A DNA stretch of 64,000 nucleotides from Allium sativum (Eukaryota > Streptophyta > Magnoliopsida > Asparagales > Amaryllidaceae): the NCBI GenBank assembly GCA_030737875.1, contig CM060912.1:882159199-882223198 (forward strand), in the 5' to 3' direction. How positions within the stretch are numbered: position 1 is the first letter of the stretch; every line of letters begins with the position of its first letter. The notes under the pieces were generated by a model. That model was given only the letters and a program-made list of their open reading frames with translations. It had not been told where the DNA came from and did no database searches. Below, one piece after another: positions 11,229 through 24,965 of the stretch. A program made the translations under genes and the position numbers.

Positions 11229-14200
11229 TTTAAACTGAAATTTTTAGAAAAGTTAAAACTGTTTTTGGTAAAAGAAAAACAGATTTTTGATACAAATAAA
11301 AATTGAATTTTTAAGTAAAAGAAAAACTGAATTTTTAAGTAAAAGAAAAACTGAATTTTTAGATAAAAGAAAAACTGATTTTTTTTAAAGGGCAAAAACT
11401 GATTTTTCTTAGGGTTTTAAAAATGATATTTTTAAAAAGTAATAAAACTGAAAAGTTAGGATTTTTAATATATAAAAGTTAGGATTTTTAAGTTATAAAA
11501 ATTTAGATTTTTAATTTATAAAAGTTCAGATTTTTGTATTAGGAAAAACCAGATCTTTATATTTGTAGAAAAATAAAAACTGATTTTACTTTATGGTTTT
11601 TAAAAATGAATTTGCTTTGAAAATATAATTTTTGTATTGTTTAAATCGAAATAAAAATATGATCTTTATATTGTTTACATAGAAGAAAATTTAGATCTTT
11701 ATATATGAAAGCGAAGAATAAAAATTAGTTTTTATATTGAATGGCGAAATAAAAATTCGATTTTTATATATAGAACTTTGAACTAAAAATTCGATTTTTA
11801 TATATTGAACTTCGAAAGAAAAATTCGATTTTTATATATTGAACTTCGAAAGAAAAATTCGATTTTTATATATTGAACTTTGAACTAAAAATTCGATTTT
11901 TATATATTGAACTTTGAACTAAAAATTCGATTTTTATATATTGAACTTCGAAAGAAAAATTCGATTTTTATATATTGAACTTTGAAATGGAAATTCGATT
12001 TTTACATATTGAACTTCGAAAGAAAAATATAGTTTTTATATATTGAACTTCGAAAGAAAAATATAGTTTTTACATATTGAACTTCGAAAGAAAGATATAG
12101 TTTTTAGATATTGAACTTCGAAAGAAAAATATAGTTTTTATATATTGAACTTCGAAAGAAAAATATAGTTTTTACATATTGAACTTCGAAAGAAAGATAT
12201 AGTTTTTAGATATTGAACTTCGAAAGAAAAATATAGTTTTTATATGTTGAACTTTGAAATAAAAATTCGATTTTTATATATTGAACTTCGAACTAAAAAT
12301 ATGATTTTTATATATTGAATAGCGATGTAAAAATTCGATTTTTACATATGTAGTGAAAGCAGCAACGAAGATGACGAAGAGACGATAACGAAGAAGACTT
12401 CTGCAAATGAAGTGCCGTGGAGCTTGGATAGCTTTCGGTGAGAACTTCTCACTCTTAATTCTATTTTTCTAGTTATATATATATATACTAGGATGCAGAC
12501 GGTGCTTATTAGAAGCACCCGACACCCGTCCACATACCATGGACTTGTTTGTTTGGATGTTTGGTGATTGATTGAGATATTGGTTTGAATGTGATTTGTG
12601 GTGTGAAAAAAAAATCGAATCGATAAATTGGTTAGGATTAGACGTGCGCCGTTATAAGGCGAAGGAGTAAGGCTAGGTTAGACCCTTACTCCAAATTTTG
12701 TGGTTTGCATAACGAAAGTGAATTTGATTGATATGTGAATGGCGTGGGCCTTCACTAGACCGGGGACAAGGCTAGGCCTTATCCCGTTTTTAGTATCGTG
12801 CCGTTATGCCGCCGAAATTTTCTAAAATATGTTAGAAAAATAAAAATATCATTTTATTGAATAAATGAATTGAATAGAAATTCATAAGTTGAAATAAAAT
12901 GTTTTATCGTTAAAAATATAATTTTTAACGTGAAGTGAATAAAATAGAATATTCATTTACAAACCAGACGGTTTGTTTATGTACACCTATTTGAATGACG
13001 TTGATTGGGTCGATAAATTTTACACATCGCCTAACTGCACAAATAAAATATGTGTTCGATTGTTTGAAACCCCACACGGGTGTTGGGATGAAATTTGAAG
13101 TTCACTCATCCTGATTGATTGAATATGTCGATCGATTGATTGACAGGCTGTTATAAGCGTTGAATATCTATATTTGATGCTTTTACAGTGTAGTGCACTT
13201 TGGTTGATGGTTGATTATTTTCAATGTTATTATATACATGTGTTGTATGAAAATCCATATAATTAATTTTATATGGTAATTGATTGGGCCTCATTCCAAT
13301 TTGAAAAATAAAGAATATTATAAAATAAAAGTTCATGTGTTGACAGTACTCATTCATTGAGATTGGTCATGTGTTGAACAAAATATTTTGATAATAACAA
13401 CTATTTTTAAAAAGAAATATTTGAAATAGAATATTTGAAAATAGAAATTTATGAAGCCGTGTTGATTAGATTGACGCCATTTTGACGTGAACGATATTTA
13501 TATCGATTTTATTCATCTTAAAAATGAATATTGAAAAACGATTTCGAAATGAATTGAATTGAAAACGAATGCGAATTGAATTGAAAACGAATTCAAATTG
13601 AATTGAAATTTGAATTGAATAGAAATGGATTTTAAAACGAATTTATAAAGAAGAATTCAATTTTGATTTGAATTGAAATGGAAGTTGAAAATGTTTTGAA
13701 ACGAATTTAAAACTATTTATATAATTCGTTTTAAATAAAAATCGACGAAGTATATATTATATATATTATATATATAATATAATGGCCTGAATAGAACGCG
13801 CCGCGCCGCGGCAGTTCGTGAATTTCGACCATTTATTTCAAACGGACATTGCGGGAGATCCGACCGTCGGATTCTCCTAAAACCGGAACCGTTGGGTTCG
13901 TATCGAAAAGAGCTTTCTAACGAAGATTAGAAATTTGAAATCTAACGGTTGGATTTGGAATTATGTCCAAATCAAATTCGAAAAAGGTCGCTGTAAGTGC
14001 AGTTCGATGGCCATTGATGGAAATCGACTGTACGGGCCTTGATAAAATTATTAAAAATAGTAATAATTTGTGTAAAATCATAAGAAATGATTTGTGAAGA
14101 ATTGGGATGAAAAACTCCATATTTGAAAAGATAAAAATGGATTTTTATCGAAATGAACTAGTTTTGAACTAGAATTATAATTCTATTTATTTTTAAATAA

Positions 14201-16630
14201 ATAAATTGAATTCGAAAAGGGTTTTAAAAGTAACCAAAATTCCAATGATTGCATTGGAGTGGATTTGAATCGAAATTGTCTTCGGAATGTTTCGATGTTG
14301 GAATTCGTGATTATACAGGTGTTGTTATGGAAATTTGAAAGATATATATGTATATCGTTATTTCCAATACGACATTTGTTAGTCGTAGAATTCGATATTG
14401 AATATAAGCTGATATATTTTCTATTCAGAGCCTTGTATTGAATATCGAATGTGATTTGGGTTTGTCGTGAATGGTGTCTTCACTAACACTGTTCTTGAAC
14501 CCAGTTGAGAAAAGATTAAATCTTTTTATTTAGATTTAATGAAGTGTACCAATTAAATGATATTTAATTGGAATTGAATTGATATTGATTTTTGGGTTTA
14601 TCGTGAACAGTGTTTTAAATAACACTCGTTCTTTAACCCGATAATTAATGGAATGATTTTTGGGTTTATCGTGAACAGTGTTTTTAAATAACACTCGTTC
14701 TTTAACCCGATAATTAATGGAATGTGACTTTGGGTTTATCGCGAACCGTGTTTTTAGATGACACTGATTCTTTAACCCAGTCACAGATTAAAACTAAGTG
14801 GAGTTTTAATGAATCTTTAATTAGATTGAAAAGATCGAGAATGGAGTATCACCAGTTTTGCTCCAGGCGATAGTTAAATCTTTAATTAGATTTGAACGTG
14901 AAATTTAGAAACTAACTGTCGGTTAGCCAAGCAGAATGGTTTTCTGGATATTGATCTGATGTTGGTTTCGGCCTTCGGGGTTAATATTTGGGGAATTATT
15001 CTCTTGGTTAATTTACGGTTAGTGACTAATGAATTGGAATGAGGCGTATGTTGTGTTTGTGTAACACTTATTTAAATATACGCGAGTTATTCGGAAAGAC
15101 CGGGTTTATCCCATTCTGGATAACTGATACGACGATAAGTCGAAGATGAAGACGATGGTCGAAGACCGGAGGTCTTCACGTCGTTTGGGTGATAACTGAT
15201 GATCTTGATTGGGCTGTACACCCAAGAAGATGGAAACAGTTAGTGATCGTCCAGACGTACTTGGAGATCGATGGATATGCGGGGTACTAGGTGCCTCCGG
15301 TTTCGTTCAGGCCCAGAACGGACTTGTAAATGGACTGTGTGTCTGACATTGGATTTCATTCTGTGTGACTGATATCGGTTGCATAGAATGGTTTGCCTGT
15401 GTGGCATGCTAAGATGCAAATGATCAAGGCTTCTGTTGAAAAGCAAAGTCTTGTGGTGATGATCAAAGCACGGCCTTTGTGGCGTAGCTTTGTGTAACGT
15501 TTACCTCGCGTGTTTCACACCCGGTATGAACCAAAAACGGGAGAGGACATCAGGGAGGACTTGCGTTTCTTTCTAGCTAGAAGTGGCGTCAGTGGTTTTA
15601 CACGCCCTGACGAGTTTGACTTATGTGGTTGTTGCGGTTGCGAGGCGCCTCGGTTATATCGGTTTCGGCCGATGCATTCTGGTCGGCTGACGGACCAGAC
15701 TTACGCCCCAAAGGGCGGAGAAACGTAGTGTTCAGGCATAATAATCCACATCGGTGGACCGGCCCTGACGATCTAAAGGGTTGATACGTTCTGATCCTGA
15801 GACATGGGCTAGATTGTCTCGAATCGGTTGAGGACTATCTTTTGCCTCGGTTCATAGACGGAAATCCAATTTCCAAATACGTGACTTTGCGGTTTTATTT
15901 GTAAACCTATATATGGCGACATGATATATGGTACCCATGCCGCCTATGATTGATACTTATGATTTGAAGTTGTTTTATACACTAAGCACTTATAATAGTA
16001 TCAAATGATTTGTTTTGAACGTATCAAGCATTCTTTGGCTGTTATAAGGGAAAACCCTATCCTCGACTGCGTTGCATTGTGTGATGGGACCTGGGTCTTA
16101 TAACAGCTTCATTTTTCTTTATTTAGCATTGCGCTGTTTGTTTTATGCACTGGTATTCTTGGGAGGAAACCCGTTCCGTGTTATACGGCGTGGTCCCTTG
16201 ATTTACCTAATGATTTAAAATAAAGATTAATAACTGTTTTAGTTCTCACACCAGTCACATGACTGACCTGGAGTTTATTGTTTTGACCTAAACTCTGGGT
16301 GCCCCTATTTTGACACGGGCAGCTAGTAGTTTCGGTTTTGCAGATTTATATTCATAGGATCCTGGTTTACAGCTGGAACGATATCCGGAAAGCTTTGTAT
16401 CCGTATATCTCATTCTAGTTGTGTGTTGTATTATTTTTCCGCTGCTATGTATTTAAATGTAATTTAAATCTCTGATATTTCTGTGTAATACTCATTTGTA
16501 CTCTGTATATTCTTGTAATCTGATGCATTGTTGTAATATACGATGAAACGTTCTTCTGTATGCGTTCTGTTGTGGCTTGTTCTCGAACTATCCGACGCTT
16601 TCCTTTACGGGGAAGTTGCGGGTCTTCACA
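9889..16630 (+). repeat. Element B 3' LTR (6742 bp)
   Basis: A copy of 2110-8848 with very few substitutions: for example G for A near 10740, G for A near 14099, T for C near 14409, A for G near 15786, T for C near 16354 and C for A at 16624. A-run and TA-run lengths also differ near 10300, 10800, 11200 and 12480. The 33-34 bp array recurs at about 11735-12341. After the terminal CA come GT and then GACCCAGAACGG, where the interrupted LTR of element A resumes. Confidence 0.93.
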
Positions 16631-16632
16631 GT

Positions 16633-16784
16633 GACCCAGAACGGACTTGTAAATGGATTGTGTGTCTGACATTGTATTCCTTTATACTGTATTTGTTGAA
16701 TGCTACTGATTAAATATTTCTGTTTGGTGGTAAAGAATTTATTCTTTACTTATCACCCTTCTCTAAGACGTATGAGCTTAGAGG

Positions 16785-16835
<51 letters not shown>

Positions 16836-18091
16836 TAGATGATCTATGATATGGTAGGGTCTGACAATGTGACATGCTAAGATGCAAATGATCAAGGCTT
16901 TGTTGAAAAGCAGGCCTTGTGGTTGATGATCAAAGCACAGTCAATTTAGGCATAGCTTTGTGTATATCATGACTTCGCGAGCCTCACACACCGGTTGAGT
17001 CTAAAACGGGAGAAGGGAACGCAGGGGGTCCACACATTTCTTTCTAGCTAGAAGTGGTGTCAGTGCTTAAACTGGCTGACATTTGCTTATGTGGTTGATG
17101 GAATTTTTGCGAGGCCTCGGTTTATTCTTATCGGTCGCCCACGGCCGATTTGTAGGTCCAATTGGATCGGGGAGCGTGTGTTCAGGCATAACTAATCCAC
17201 TAAAGTATTTGTGGACCGGCCCTGCTGTATCCAAGGATTCGCCAGCGTCCGAGTCCTGAGACATTGCTAGAGTGCCTCGAATCGGTCAGGAGCTCCTCCC
17301 TAGCCTTGACTCATGTTGGAAACCCAATTTCCAATACGCCCCTTGCGGTTTTGATTGTATAACTAGTATGGCGACATAGTAGATGGTAGCTATGCCATCT
17401 AGGATTGATATTATATTTGAAATGTTTTAAATATATATACACACTAATAATATCATTTTTACGTATCAAGCATCTTTTGACCATTATAAGGTAAAACCCT
17501 ATCCTCCGGTTTGCGTTGCATTGTGTGATGGGACCTGGGTCTTATGATGGTTTCATTTTTCTAAAAAGCATTGCGTTATTTGACGATTTACTTATTTTAT
17601 GCATTGGCAATCCAATGGAATAAACCCGTTTCGTGTTAGCGGCGTGGTCTTGTGATTTGCCTTCTTATTAGATAAGTTAAGCTATGAGTTCTCACACCAG
17701 TCCCACGACTGACCTGTAGTTTGTTTCACTTTGCAAACTCGGGTGCCCTTTTTTACACGGGCAGTCGAGTAGCTTTTTGCAGATATGTGTTAAGCAGGAT
17801 CTTGGATTGAAGCCTGAAGCTGGGTCCAGAATATTGATAGCCTTCCGCTGAGATTAGTTCCGTTGCATTATATTTCTTTGTTGTAATTTATCTTCCGCTG
17901 TAGTTTATACTGATGTACTCTGATATCCTGTACTCTGATGTAACATTTATTATTGATGTTATAAAAGTCTATGTTGTTGTTATGATGTGTTGTATGCCCA
18001 AAGTTAAAGTATTCGGAGATTTTTAACTCTTTGGATCAGACCTGTGTGGTTTATGGTCGATCCAAAGGGCAGGGATTTCCGGGTCTTTACA
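16633..18091 (+). mobile_element. Element A: 5' LTR, second part
   Basis: This continues the interrupted LTR from GACCCAGAACGG onward and aligns to about 24124-25578 of the other LTR. It ends GGGTCTTTACA at 18091. It contains a TA microsatellite (about 16787-16832) that is roughly twice as long as in the other LTR. It also contains a series of inverted repeats, including the ACCATTATAAG...CTTATGATGGT stem near 17480-17555. No coding sequence was seen. Confidence 0.9.
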
Positions 18092-18531
18092 GCTGGTATC
18101 AGAGCTTTGGTTAGCTCAAATATTTGGGGTGCAACTCGTTAAAAACTGAACAAAAGACTCATCATAGATTGGATTAGTAATATCCAATAAGAATACTCAT
18201 TAGAGATAGGATCAGCAGTATCCTAGAATGAGAAAACTCATTAGAGATGGGGTTAGTAATGCCCTAGAATGAGTCAGAGTGAAAAGTTTATAATTAACGT
18301 ACTTGTAATTATATATATAATTCGATTTTAGAAAATATGATTTTTGAATATATAAAAGTTATATATTTCTAAATTTAATCAACTAATTGATTGATGATTG
18401 TGTTGTGTGAATACTAATTCAACTAATAAAATTATTGAAAACATTAAAAGAAAGAAAATTAATTTAGTTAAATAAACAACTTTTAGCTTCATTTCCTTTA
18501 CGAGGACGAAAAGATTTTAAGTGGGGGAGAT
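18092..18531 (+). mobile_element. Element A internal region (440 bp, non-coding) with PBS and PPT
   Basis: A GC dinucleotide is followed by the primer-binding site TGGTATCAGAGCTTT (18094-18108). Then come three short related segments of the form ATTAGAGATRGGRTTAGTARTRYCCTAGAATGAG, an AT-rich stretch, and the polypurine tract AAGTGGGGGAGAT (18519-18531). It has no coding capacity. With LTRs of about 7 kb, the internal region is only about 3% of the element. The PBS-proximal CTCATTAGAGATAGG-type repeats are shared with the start of the internal region of element B (about 8950-8990). Confidence 0.9.
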
Positions 18532-19439
18532 TGTAACAACCCGTAAATTCTGAACCAATTTAAACTTTTTATTTTAGAAAATTTTAATGAATTTTGGGAA
18601 TATAAAATGATTTATTTAAATAATAATGGCTAAAATTTATTTTAATCAAAGTTGAGACAAATAAATTTAGTTTGACCATAAAAGGAGTTAAAAGTAGCGC
18701 GATAGTTTGGAATTTTAATTTTAAACTTTAACTGAATGTACATGATTCAAAATAAATCAGAATTGAGTAAAACCAAAAATATTTGAATCTGTTTAGCCAT
18801 ATCTTTCTAACGAATCTGAAAAACTGAGATTTCACTTTATAATTTAAAATTTATGTCCATTTAAAATTTAGAAAAGTCGCTGTAGAATTTATACATATTT
18901 TAATATAATATATTGGCCTTAAAAATAGTCATTTTTCAAACGACCTCCGTTTTCGACGAAACCTCTTTTGTTGGAACCGGAATGTCAAATTATTGCTAGG
19001 TTTCAATTTTCAGAATTTTTTGAATTAATATGTGAGCGTGGCAAAAGAAAATGTGTTTTGACCATTTCAGTCAAATTTAATCGACTTAAAGATGGCCGTT
19101 TTTCAAACAGTCTCAGAATTCAATGAAATTAGTCTTGTTAGAACCGTATCGTCATAAGAAAGCTAAAAATATTTTTTTTTGAAATTTTCTGAGTCCGTAT
19201 GTGGCCCCGGTGAAGTTAATTGTAAGGTTGAATTAAATAATTTAATAATTTAAATATTAAATTAAATAAAACAAGCTGTAGACTTAGGATTTGGGCCTCG
19301 AAACATGTTCCATTGGGTCTGAGAGGGGATATTTGGCTAGGACCAACTCTTGTTGGGCTGGATTTGGGGTTTGTTAGATGAACGGGCTTAAACTAGAAAA
19401 TTAAACATTTAAATATTATAAATTTAATAGAAAACATTT

Positions 19440-19810
19440 GGAAACCCTAATCCCCAAAAAGAACCAGCCGCCGCCTCATTCATCCCATGGCTGAAACGCT
19501 CTCACCTTCCTCCACTAAATTCTCCTCCATCTCCACAAACCAGACCCCAAGCCATACACCACTTCGAAGCTCTTCCTTCCCTCTCCATTTCCTTACGAGT
19601 TTATCGTCACCAGGAGGCACAGACACCGAGAACAGGGCCCCCAAACCCCGCGGGTTTCCACCTTCGCCCTGCACACGTGGTGCCACCGAGCGGGCCACCA
19701 CCCACGAAGAACGTGCGCTGCCCTCCCTCCTTCCACATGGCGGGTCCTGACCGTTGTCCGGTGCGTCGGTGTTCGTGCGAATTGGAACCCTACCTTTGAA
19801 CGAGACATGA
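19440..19810 (+). promoter_or_regulatory. GC-rich leader island in element A LTR, with a short open frame
   Basis: GGAAACCCTAATCCCC is followed by a GC- and CpG-rich stretch in otherwise AT-rich DNA, about 0.9 kb after the LTR start, the same relative place as in element B. It holds an 87-codon frame (19487-19750, starting MAETLSPSS), rich in Ser, Pro and Thr, with CCATGG around its start. I see no domain and do not call it a gene. It could be a leader reading frame or a captured piece of host exon. The CCCTAA-leader pattern suggests that transcription starts just upstream. Confidence 0.45.
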
Positions 19811-20229
19811 ATACATCGGCCTGAAACAGTATATGGTGGAGGAAGATGGCTTAATTTATTTATTTAATTAATTCTATTCAAAATGTTATTAAACTTCATA
19901 AAATCATATCTTGTTCATTTTTGATCAGAATTCGACAAAATTGAATCTGTTGGACTCGTGTTTCCGAGATCTACGCGATAGAACTGTCCTTGACCAGAAC
20001 GGAGCACTTTGAATTTCAGCCAAAAATGCGATGTGAGATATCTTTTTAAATTTAAAATTAATTATTTAATTAAATTTGAAATTTATATTTATTTCATATT
20101 CATGGTTGTATATATAATTATTGCAATGTCGATTTGTTCTGTCATGACGATTGCTGAGTTGTATTTGTTGTTTGATGATGATGATTGTTGTTTGGCTAGA
20201 TTTAGATTTACATCGGTTAAAATATAGAA

Positions 20230-21620
20230 TTAGAAATATTCCTTTTTGGTTTACTTTAAAAGGATGAAGACCAAATTTACATTTTATTTGCATTGGAATT
20301 AAATTTACTCTTTTATTTGCATTTACAAATGCAAATATTCCTTGAACTCGAAGTTTATCCTTTTATTTCCATTTACAAATGCAATTATAGTTTGAAATTA
20401 AAGTTCGATCCTTTATTTGCATCCACAGATGCAAATATATATTGAAATGAAAATTATACTTTTATTTTGCAGCTACTAATGCAATTATATTTTAAAATAT
20501 AACTTATTCTTTTATTTGCATTCACTAATGCAAATATTCATTAAAAATAGAATTCATCCTTTTATTTATATTCACTAATATAAATAAACTTTGTAAATAG
20601 GACTTGTTCTTTTATCTACATTCACCAATGTAAATATATATTGAAAATAGAAATTGTTCTTTATTTGCATTTACCAATGCAAATATATAATGAAACAAAT
20701 TATTCTTTCATTTGCACTCACCAATGCAAGTTCATATATTTGAAAATAAAGTTTATTCCTTTATTTGCATTTATCAATGCAAATATGCATTGAAATTTAA
20801 GTTTATTCTTTTATTTGCATTTACAAATGCAAATATAAAATGAAACTAAAGTTTATTCCTTTATCTATGTGCACCAATGCAAATATATCACATTCTTATA
20901 CCTTGAATAGAATTTGTCAAAAATATACATTTTTATACATTGAATAAAATAATAACATTTTTGTCAAACTATGATTAGTGAAATAAAGGTAACATTTTTG
21001 TTAAAACATAAGTAGTGGAAAAAAAATTAACACTTTTGTTAGAACCTGATTTATTGAAGACAAAAATTTATTCCTTTATTTGCATTTACTAATGCAAATA
21101 TGCATTGAAATTAGGACCTGTTCTTTTATTTGCATTCATCAATGTAGATATACCTCGAAATGAAAATATTTCTTTTATTTGCATCCACAAATGCAAATAT
21201 ACATAAAATTTGTCCTTTTATTTGCATTCACAAATGTAAATATTCATTGAAAATAAAATTAGTTCCTTTATTTGTATCCATTAATGCAAGTATTCATTAA
21301 AAATAGGATTTGTTCTTTTATGTGCATTCCTTGTTTTCAAATAAACTATAAATAAAAGTTATTTGCATTCCTTATTGCAAATAAAACATTAAAAATTAAG
21401 GTTTTACTTTTGTTTGCAATTCAAAATACAAACAAAACATCAAAATGTAAGTTACATTTTGATTACATTTTTGATATAAATAAAATGTCATTTGAGAGTT
21501 GCATTTTTATTTGCATCCTTTAATGCAAATAAAACATAAATTAAACCTCTCATTTTACTTTCAAATTAAGAATTACCTTTTTATTCACATTTTTAGATGT
21601 AAATAAAAGATAAAATTTAA
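20230..21620 (+). repeat. 50-bp palindromic tandem array in element A LTR
   Basis: About 18 units with a period near 50 bp. Each has the form TTTTATTTGCATTNACNAATGCAAAT followed by about 25 bp of variable AT-rich sequence. The core is an inverted repeat. In several units both arms have changed together: ATTTATATT...AATATAAAT near 20565, TACATT...AATGTA near 20615, TTTGTTTG...CAAACAAA near 21409, and TTATTCACAT...ATGTAAATAA near 21575. The perfect 12-bp-armed form is near 21505. A gap of diverged units spans about 20890-21060. Confidence 0.88.
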
Positions 21621-24600
21621 AGGAAATAATTTAGTTACATTCTAGTTGTAGCAAAAATGGTAAGAATTAATGTTCCATTTATTTTTACTCAAAAGACAAT
21701 ATGAAGCATAGATTTTAGAATTTCATTTCTTATTGAAATTTTATGTGAAATGAAAAGAGTCATTTTGTCAGATATGTTATAGGAAATAAAAAGAGTCGTT
21801 TTGATCACTTTAAAAGAATGAATTGGAATTGTTTATTTTAGCTATGGTAAAAGAATGAATAATTAAACATTCATATTTTTGTCATTAAAGTAGAAGTAGA
21901 CAAAAGTACTCATTTTTGTCTAAATCAAAAGAATTTGACAAAATATAGCACTTGTATGTTAAATTAGAATTAAAATACAAATTGTTCCCCTTTATCAATT
22001 TATAATAGTTAAATCCAATTATCCTCCTTTGTCAATTTATGCTTGTTGGAACAAATTGGTCTCTTTGCCAAATTGCAATAGTTAAAACAAACATGATCAT
22101 TATTTTGGTACATAAGTTTTGACAAAACAAATATATCACTTTTATCTGTTTGATAATTTTAAAATGGTCAGTTAAACAAACACATCACTTTTATTTGTTT
22201 TTTCGGAGTAGATTTGTCGACAAAACAAAGTCATTATTTTTGTTGTTTGACCAAATAGATTAACTGAACTAATACATTTATTTTGTCAAGATATAATAGG
22301 GAGCAAAATTACATTTTGTTAATTAAATTTAGAATAAAACAAAAATCACATTTTTTTTTATTAAATAAAGAGTTAAACACAAATAGCATTTTGTAAAATA
22401 GGTTTATGTTACCTCAAAATAGAAGTAACATTTCTTGAACATTTTGTTGGAATAAAACGTATATTTTTATTGGCATAACATGAAATAGGTTTTATAAGTA
22501 AATATAAAGATCATTTTTATTTGCGAACCTACATTAGAAATTATATTCAAATATAGGAATCATATTTTTGGTCAAACATACATTAGAATGTGTATGTGAA
22601 CTAAAGTGACATTTTTTATATATTAATGCGTACATTAGAATTTGTGTTGCACCTTAAAATACACATTTTTATGTGTCAGATTATATATTTGAAATATAAA
22701 ACAAATAAACGTATCTTGTAGTTGTCATCCCCAATAATGCCATATGAATAAATCACCGTTTATGTGACATTAGAATTATATAGGAAAATTTTACGAATAA
22801 AAATACATTTTTATTCGATATTAGAAATAAATTACATGATGGTTCATTATCATCAACTTGATAGTAGAATTGGATTGATTAAGTCCTTTAACCAATCATT
22901 TATTTTATGAACTGTTTGCTGGCTGGAAACCCCACACGGGTGTTGGGATGAAAATTGACTTACACTAATCCCAATATTTATTTGTATGTCGATCGGCTGC
23001 GATGAGCGTTATTATTTCATTTTAATGTTCACACAGTTATAGATTGCACTCTGGATGTGAATGGATGGTTTGATGATATTTATCATTACGGTTATATACA
23101 TTCAATGTATGAAATCCATATAACAAAGTTATATGGTAAATGATTGAGTTGCATTCCAATGCAGGATTTCTTTTAAAATAAGGAATATTTTTTAAAATAA
23201 GGAATATTTAGAAAAAGAACATCGTAATATAAATATCTTTTAAAACAAAGAATACCGTACTATAAAGGATAATTTATATAAAGAATCTTTTGATATAAAG
23301 AATATTATTATATAATATTTAACAAATAATGGAATGATGATTTCTATGTCCGTTCTTGAATGGACAAAAACATAAAAATATATGTCTATTAGGGTAAACT
23401 AGTTGTTAATTAGGATAAATATTTTAAATAAGATTTCGTTGGAGTTAGATAAAAGAATTAGATTTTGGGTTGTCGTGAATGGTGACTTAAATAACACTGT
23501 TCTTAAACCCTGTATTTAAAGGATAAATCTTTTAATTAAGACTTTTAGAGTTTCCGATTATATTTAGTAGTTGAAATGAAAAGATATGTGAACTAGGTTT
23601 ATTGTGAACTATGTTTTAAACGACATTTGTTCTTTAACTCAAATTAAAACCAAGGTTAATTCCTTCAAAAATTGAAATAATCATTTAATAATGGGTTTTT
23701 TTAATATTAAAATCCAAATTGGAGTTTTAACGAATCTTTAAAAAAGAAGATTAAAGAATAAATTTATAAGATTTTATCTTTGATAAAATTAATGGGAACC
23801 TTTCCCTAAAAATAAGATTATTCTATTTAAAAGAATATACTGAATTGGAATGAGGCGTTGAATGTGTTTTTATAGCACTTGATTTTTAATTATAAAATAC
23901 GCAAGTTATTCCGAAAGACCGGGTTTAACCCATTCCGAATAATTATCACGACGATGAAGAGTCGAAGATACTGAAGACTGTGTTGAAGACCAGCGATCCT
24001 CATAACGAATGGACAAGGACTACTGATGCTCTGGACTGATTTGCACCCAGGACAGGGATAAAGTGGTAGTTGTCCGGACGTATTGTTGATTGTTCGGATA
24101 TGCGATATATAATGCCTCCGGTTTCGTTCAGACCCAGAACGGACTTGTAAATGGATTGTGTGTCTGACATTGTATTCCTTTCTACTGTATTTGTTGAACT
24201 CTACTGATTATATATTTCTGTATGGTGGTAAAGAATTTATTCTTTACTTATCACCCTTCTCTAAGGCGTATGAGCTTAGAGGTTATATATATATATATAT
24301 ATATATTGGTAGATGATCAATGATATGGTAGGGTCTGACAATGTGACATGCTAAGATGCAAATGATCAAGGCTTTATTGAAAAGCAGGCCTTGTGGTTGA
24401 TGATCAAAGCACAGTCAATTTAGGCATAGCTTTGTGTATATCGTGACTTCGCGAGACTCACACACCGGTTGAGTCTAAAACGGGAGAAGGGAACGCAGGG
24501 GGTGCACACGTTTCTTTCTAGCTAGAAGTGGTGTCAGTGCTTAAACTGGCTGACATTTGCTTATGTGGTTGATGGAATTTTTGCGAGGCCTCGGTTTATT

Positions 24601-24965
24601 CTTATCGGTCGCCCACGACCGATTTGTAGGTCCAATAGGATCGGGGAGCGTGTGTTCAAGCATAACTAATCCACTAAAGTATTTGTGGACCGGCCCTGCT
24701 GTATCCAAGGGTTCGCCAGCGTCTGAATCCTGAGACATTGCTAGAGTGCCTTGAATCGGTCAGGAGCTCCTCCCTAGCCTTGACTCATGATGGAAACCCA
24801 ATTTCCAATATGCCCCTTGCGGTTTTGATTGTATAACTAGTACGGCGACATAGTGGATGGTAGCTATGCCGTCTAGGATTGATATTATATTTGAAATGTT
24901 TTATATATATATACACACACACACACACACTAATAATATCGTTTTTACGTATCAAGCATCTTTTG

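Larger units (their letters stand above)
2110..16630 (+). mobile_element. Element B: complete non-autonomous gypsy-type element with giant LTRs
   Basis: The element is 14.5 kb: a 6739-bp 5' LTR, a 1040-bp internal region and a 6742-bp 3' LTR. It begins TGTAACAACCCG and each LTR ends TTCACA. An initiator-Met tRNA primer site follows the 5' LTR and a purine tract precedes the 3' LTR. The motif GGGGACGAAAAG before the purine tract and the TGTAACA start match Tekay/Del-type chromoviruses, as in the coding element at 31898-42817. No gag, protease, reverse transcriptase or integrase is present, so it must be mobilised in trans. It is inserted in the 5' LTR of element A: the left flank ends CAGAC at 2109, and the right flank resumes with GAC at 16633. 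I count about eight substitutions between its LTRs, plus homopolymer and TA-run length changes, so the insertion is recent. Confidence 0.93.

Noticed and set aside
19487..19750. 87-codon reading frame in the element A LTR as a real gene
   Set aside because: It lies in a GC-rich leader, where chance frames are long on both strands. There is no recognised domain, and the equivalent region of element B has no homologous frame.
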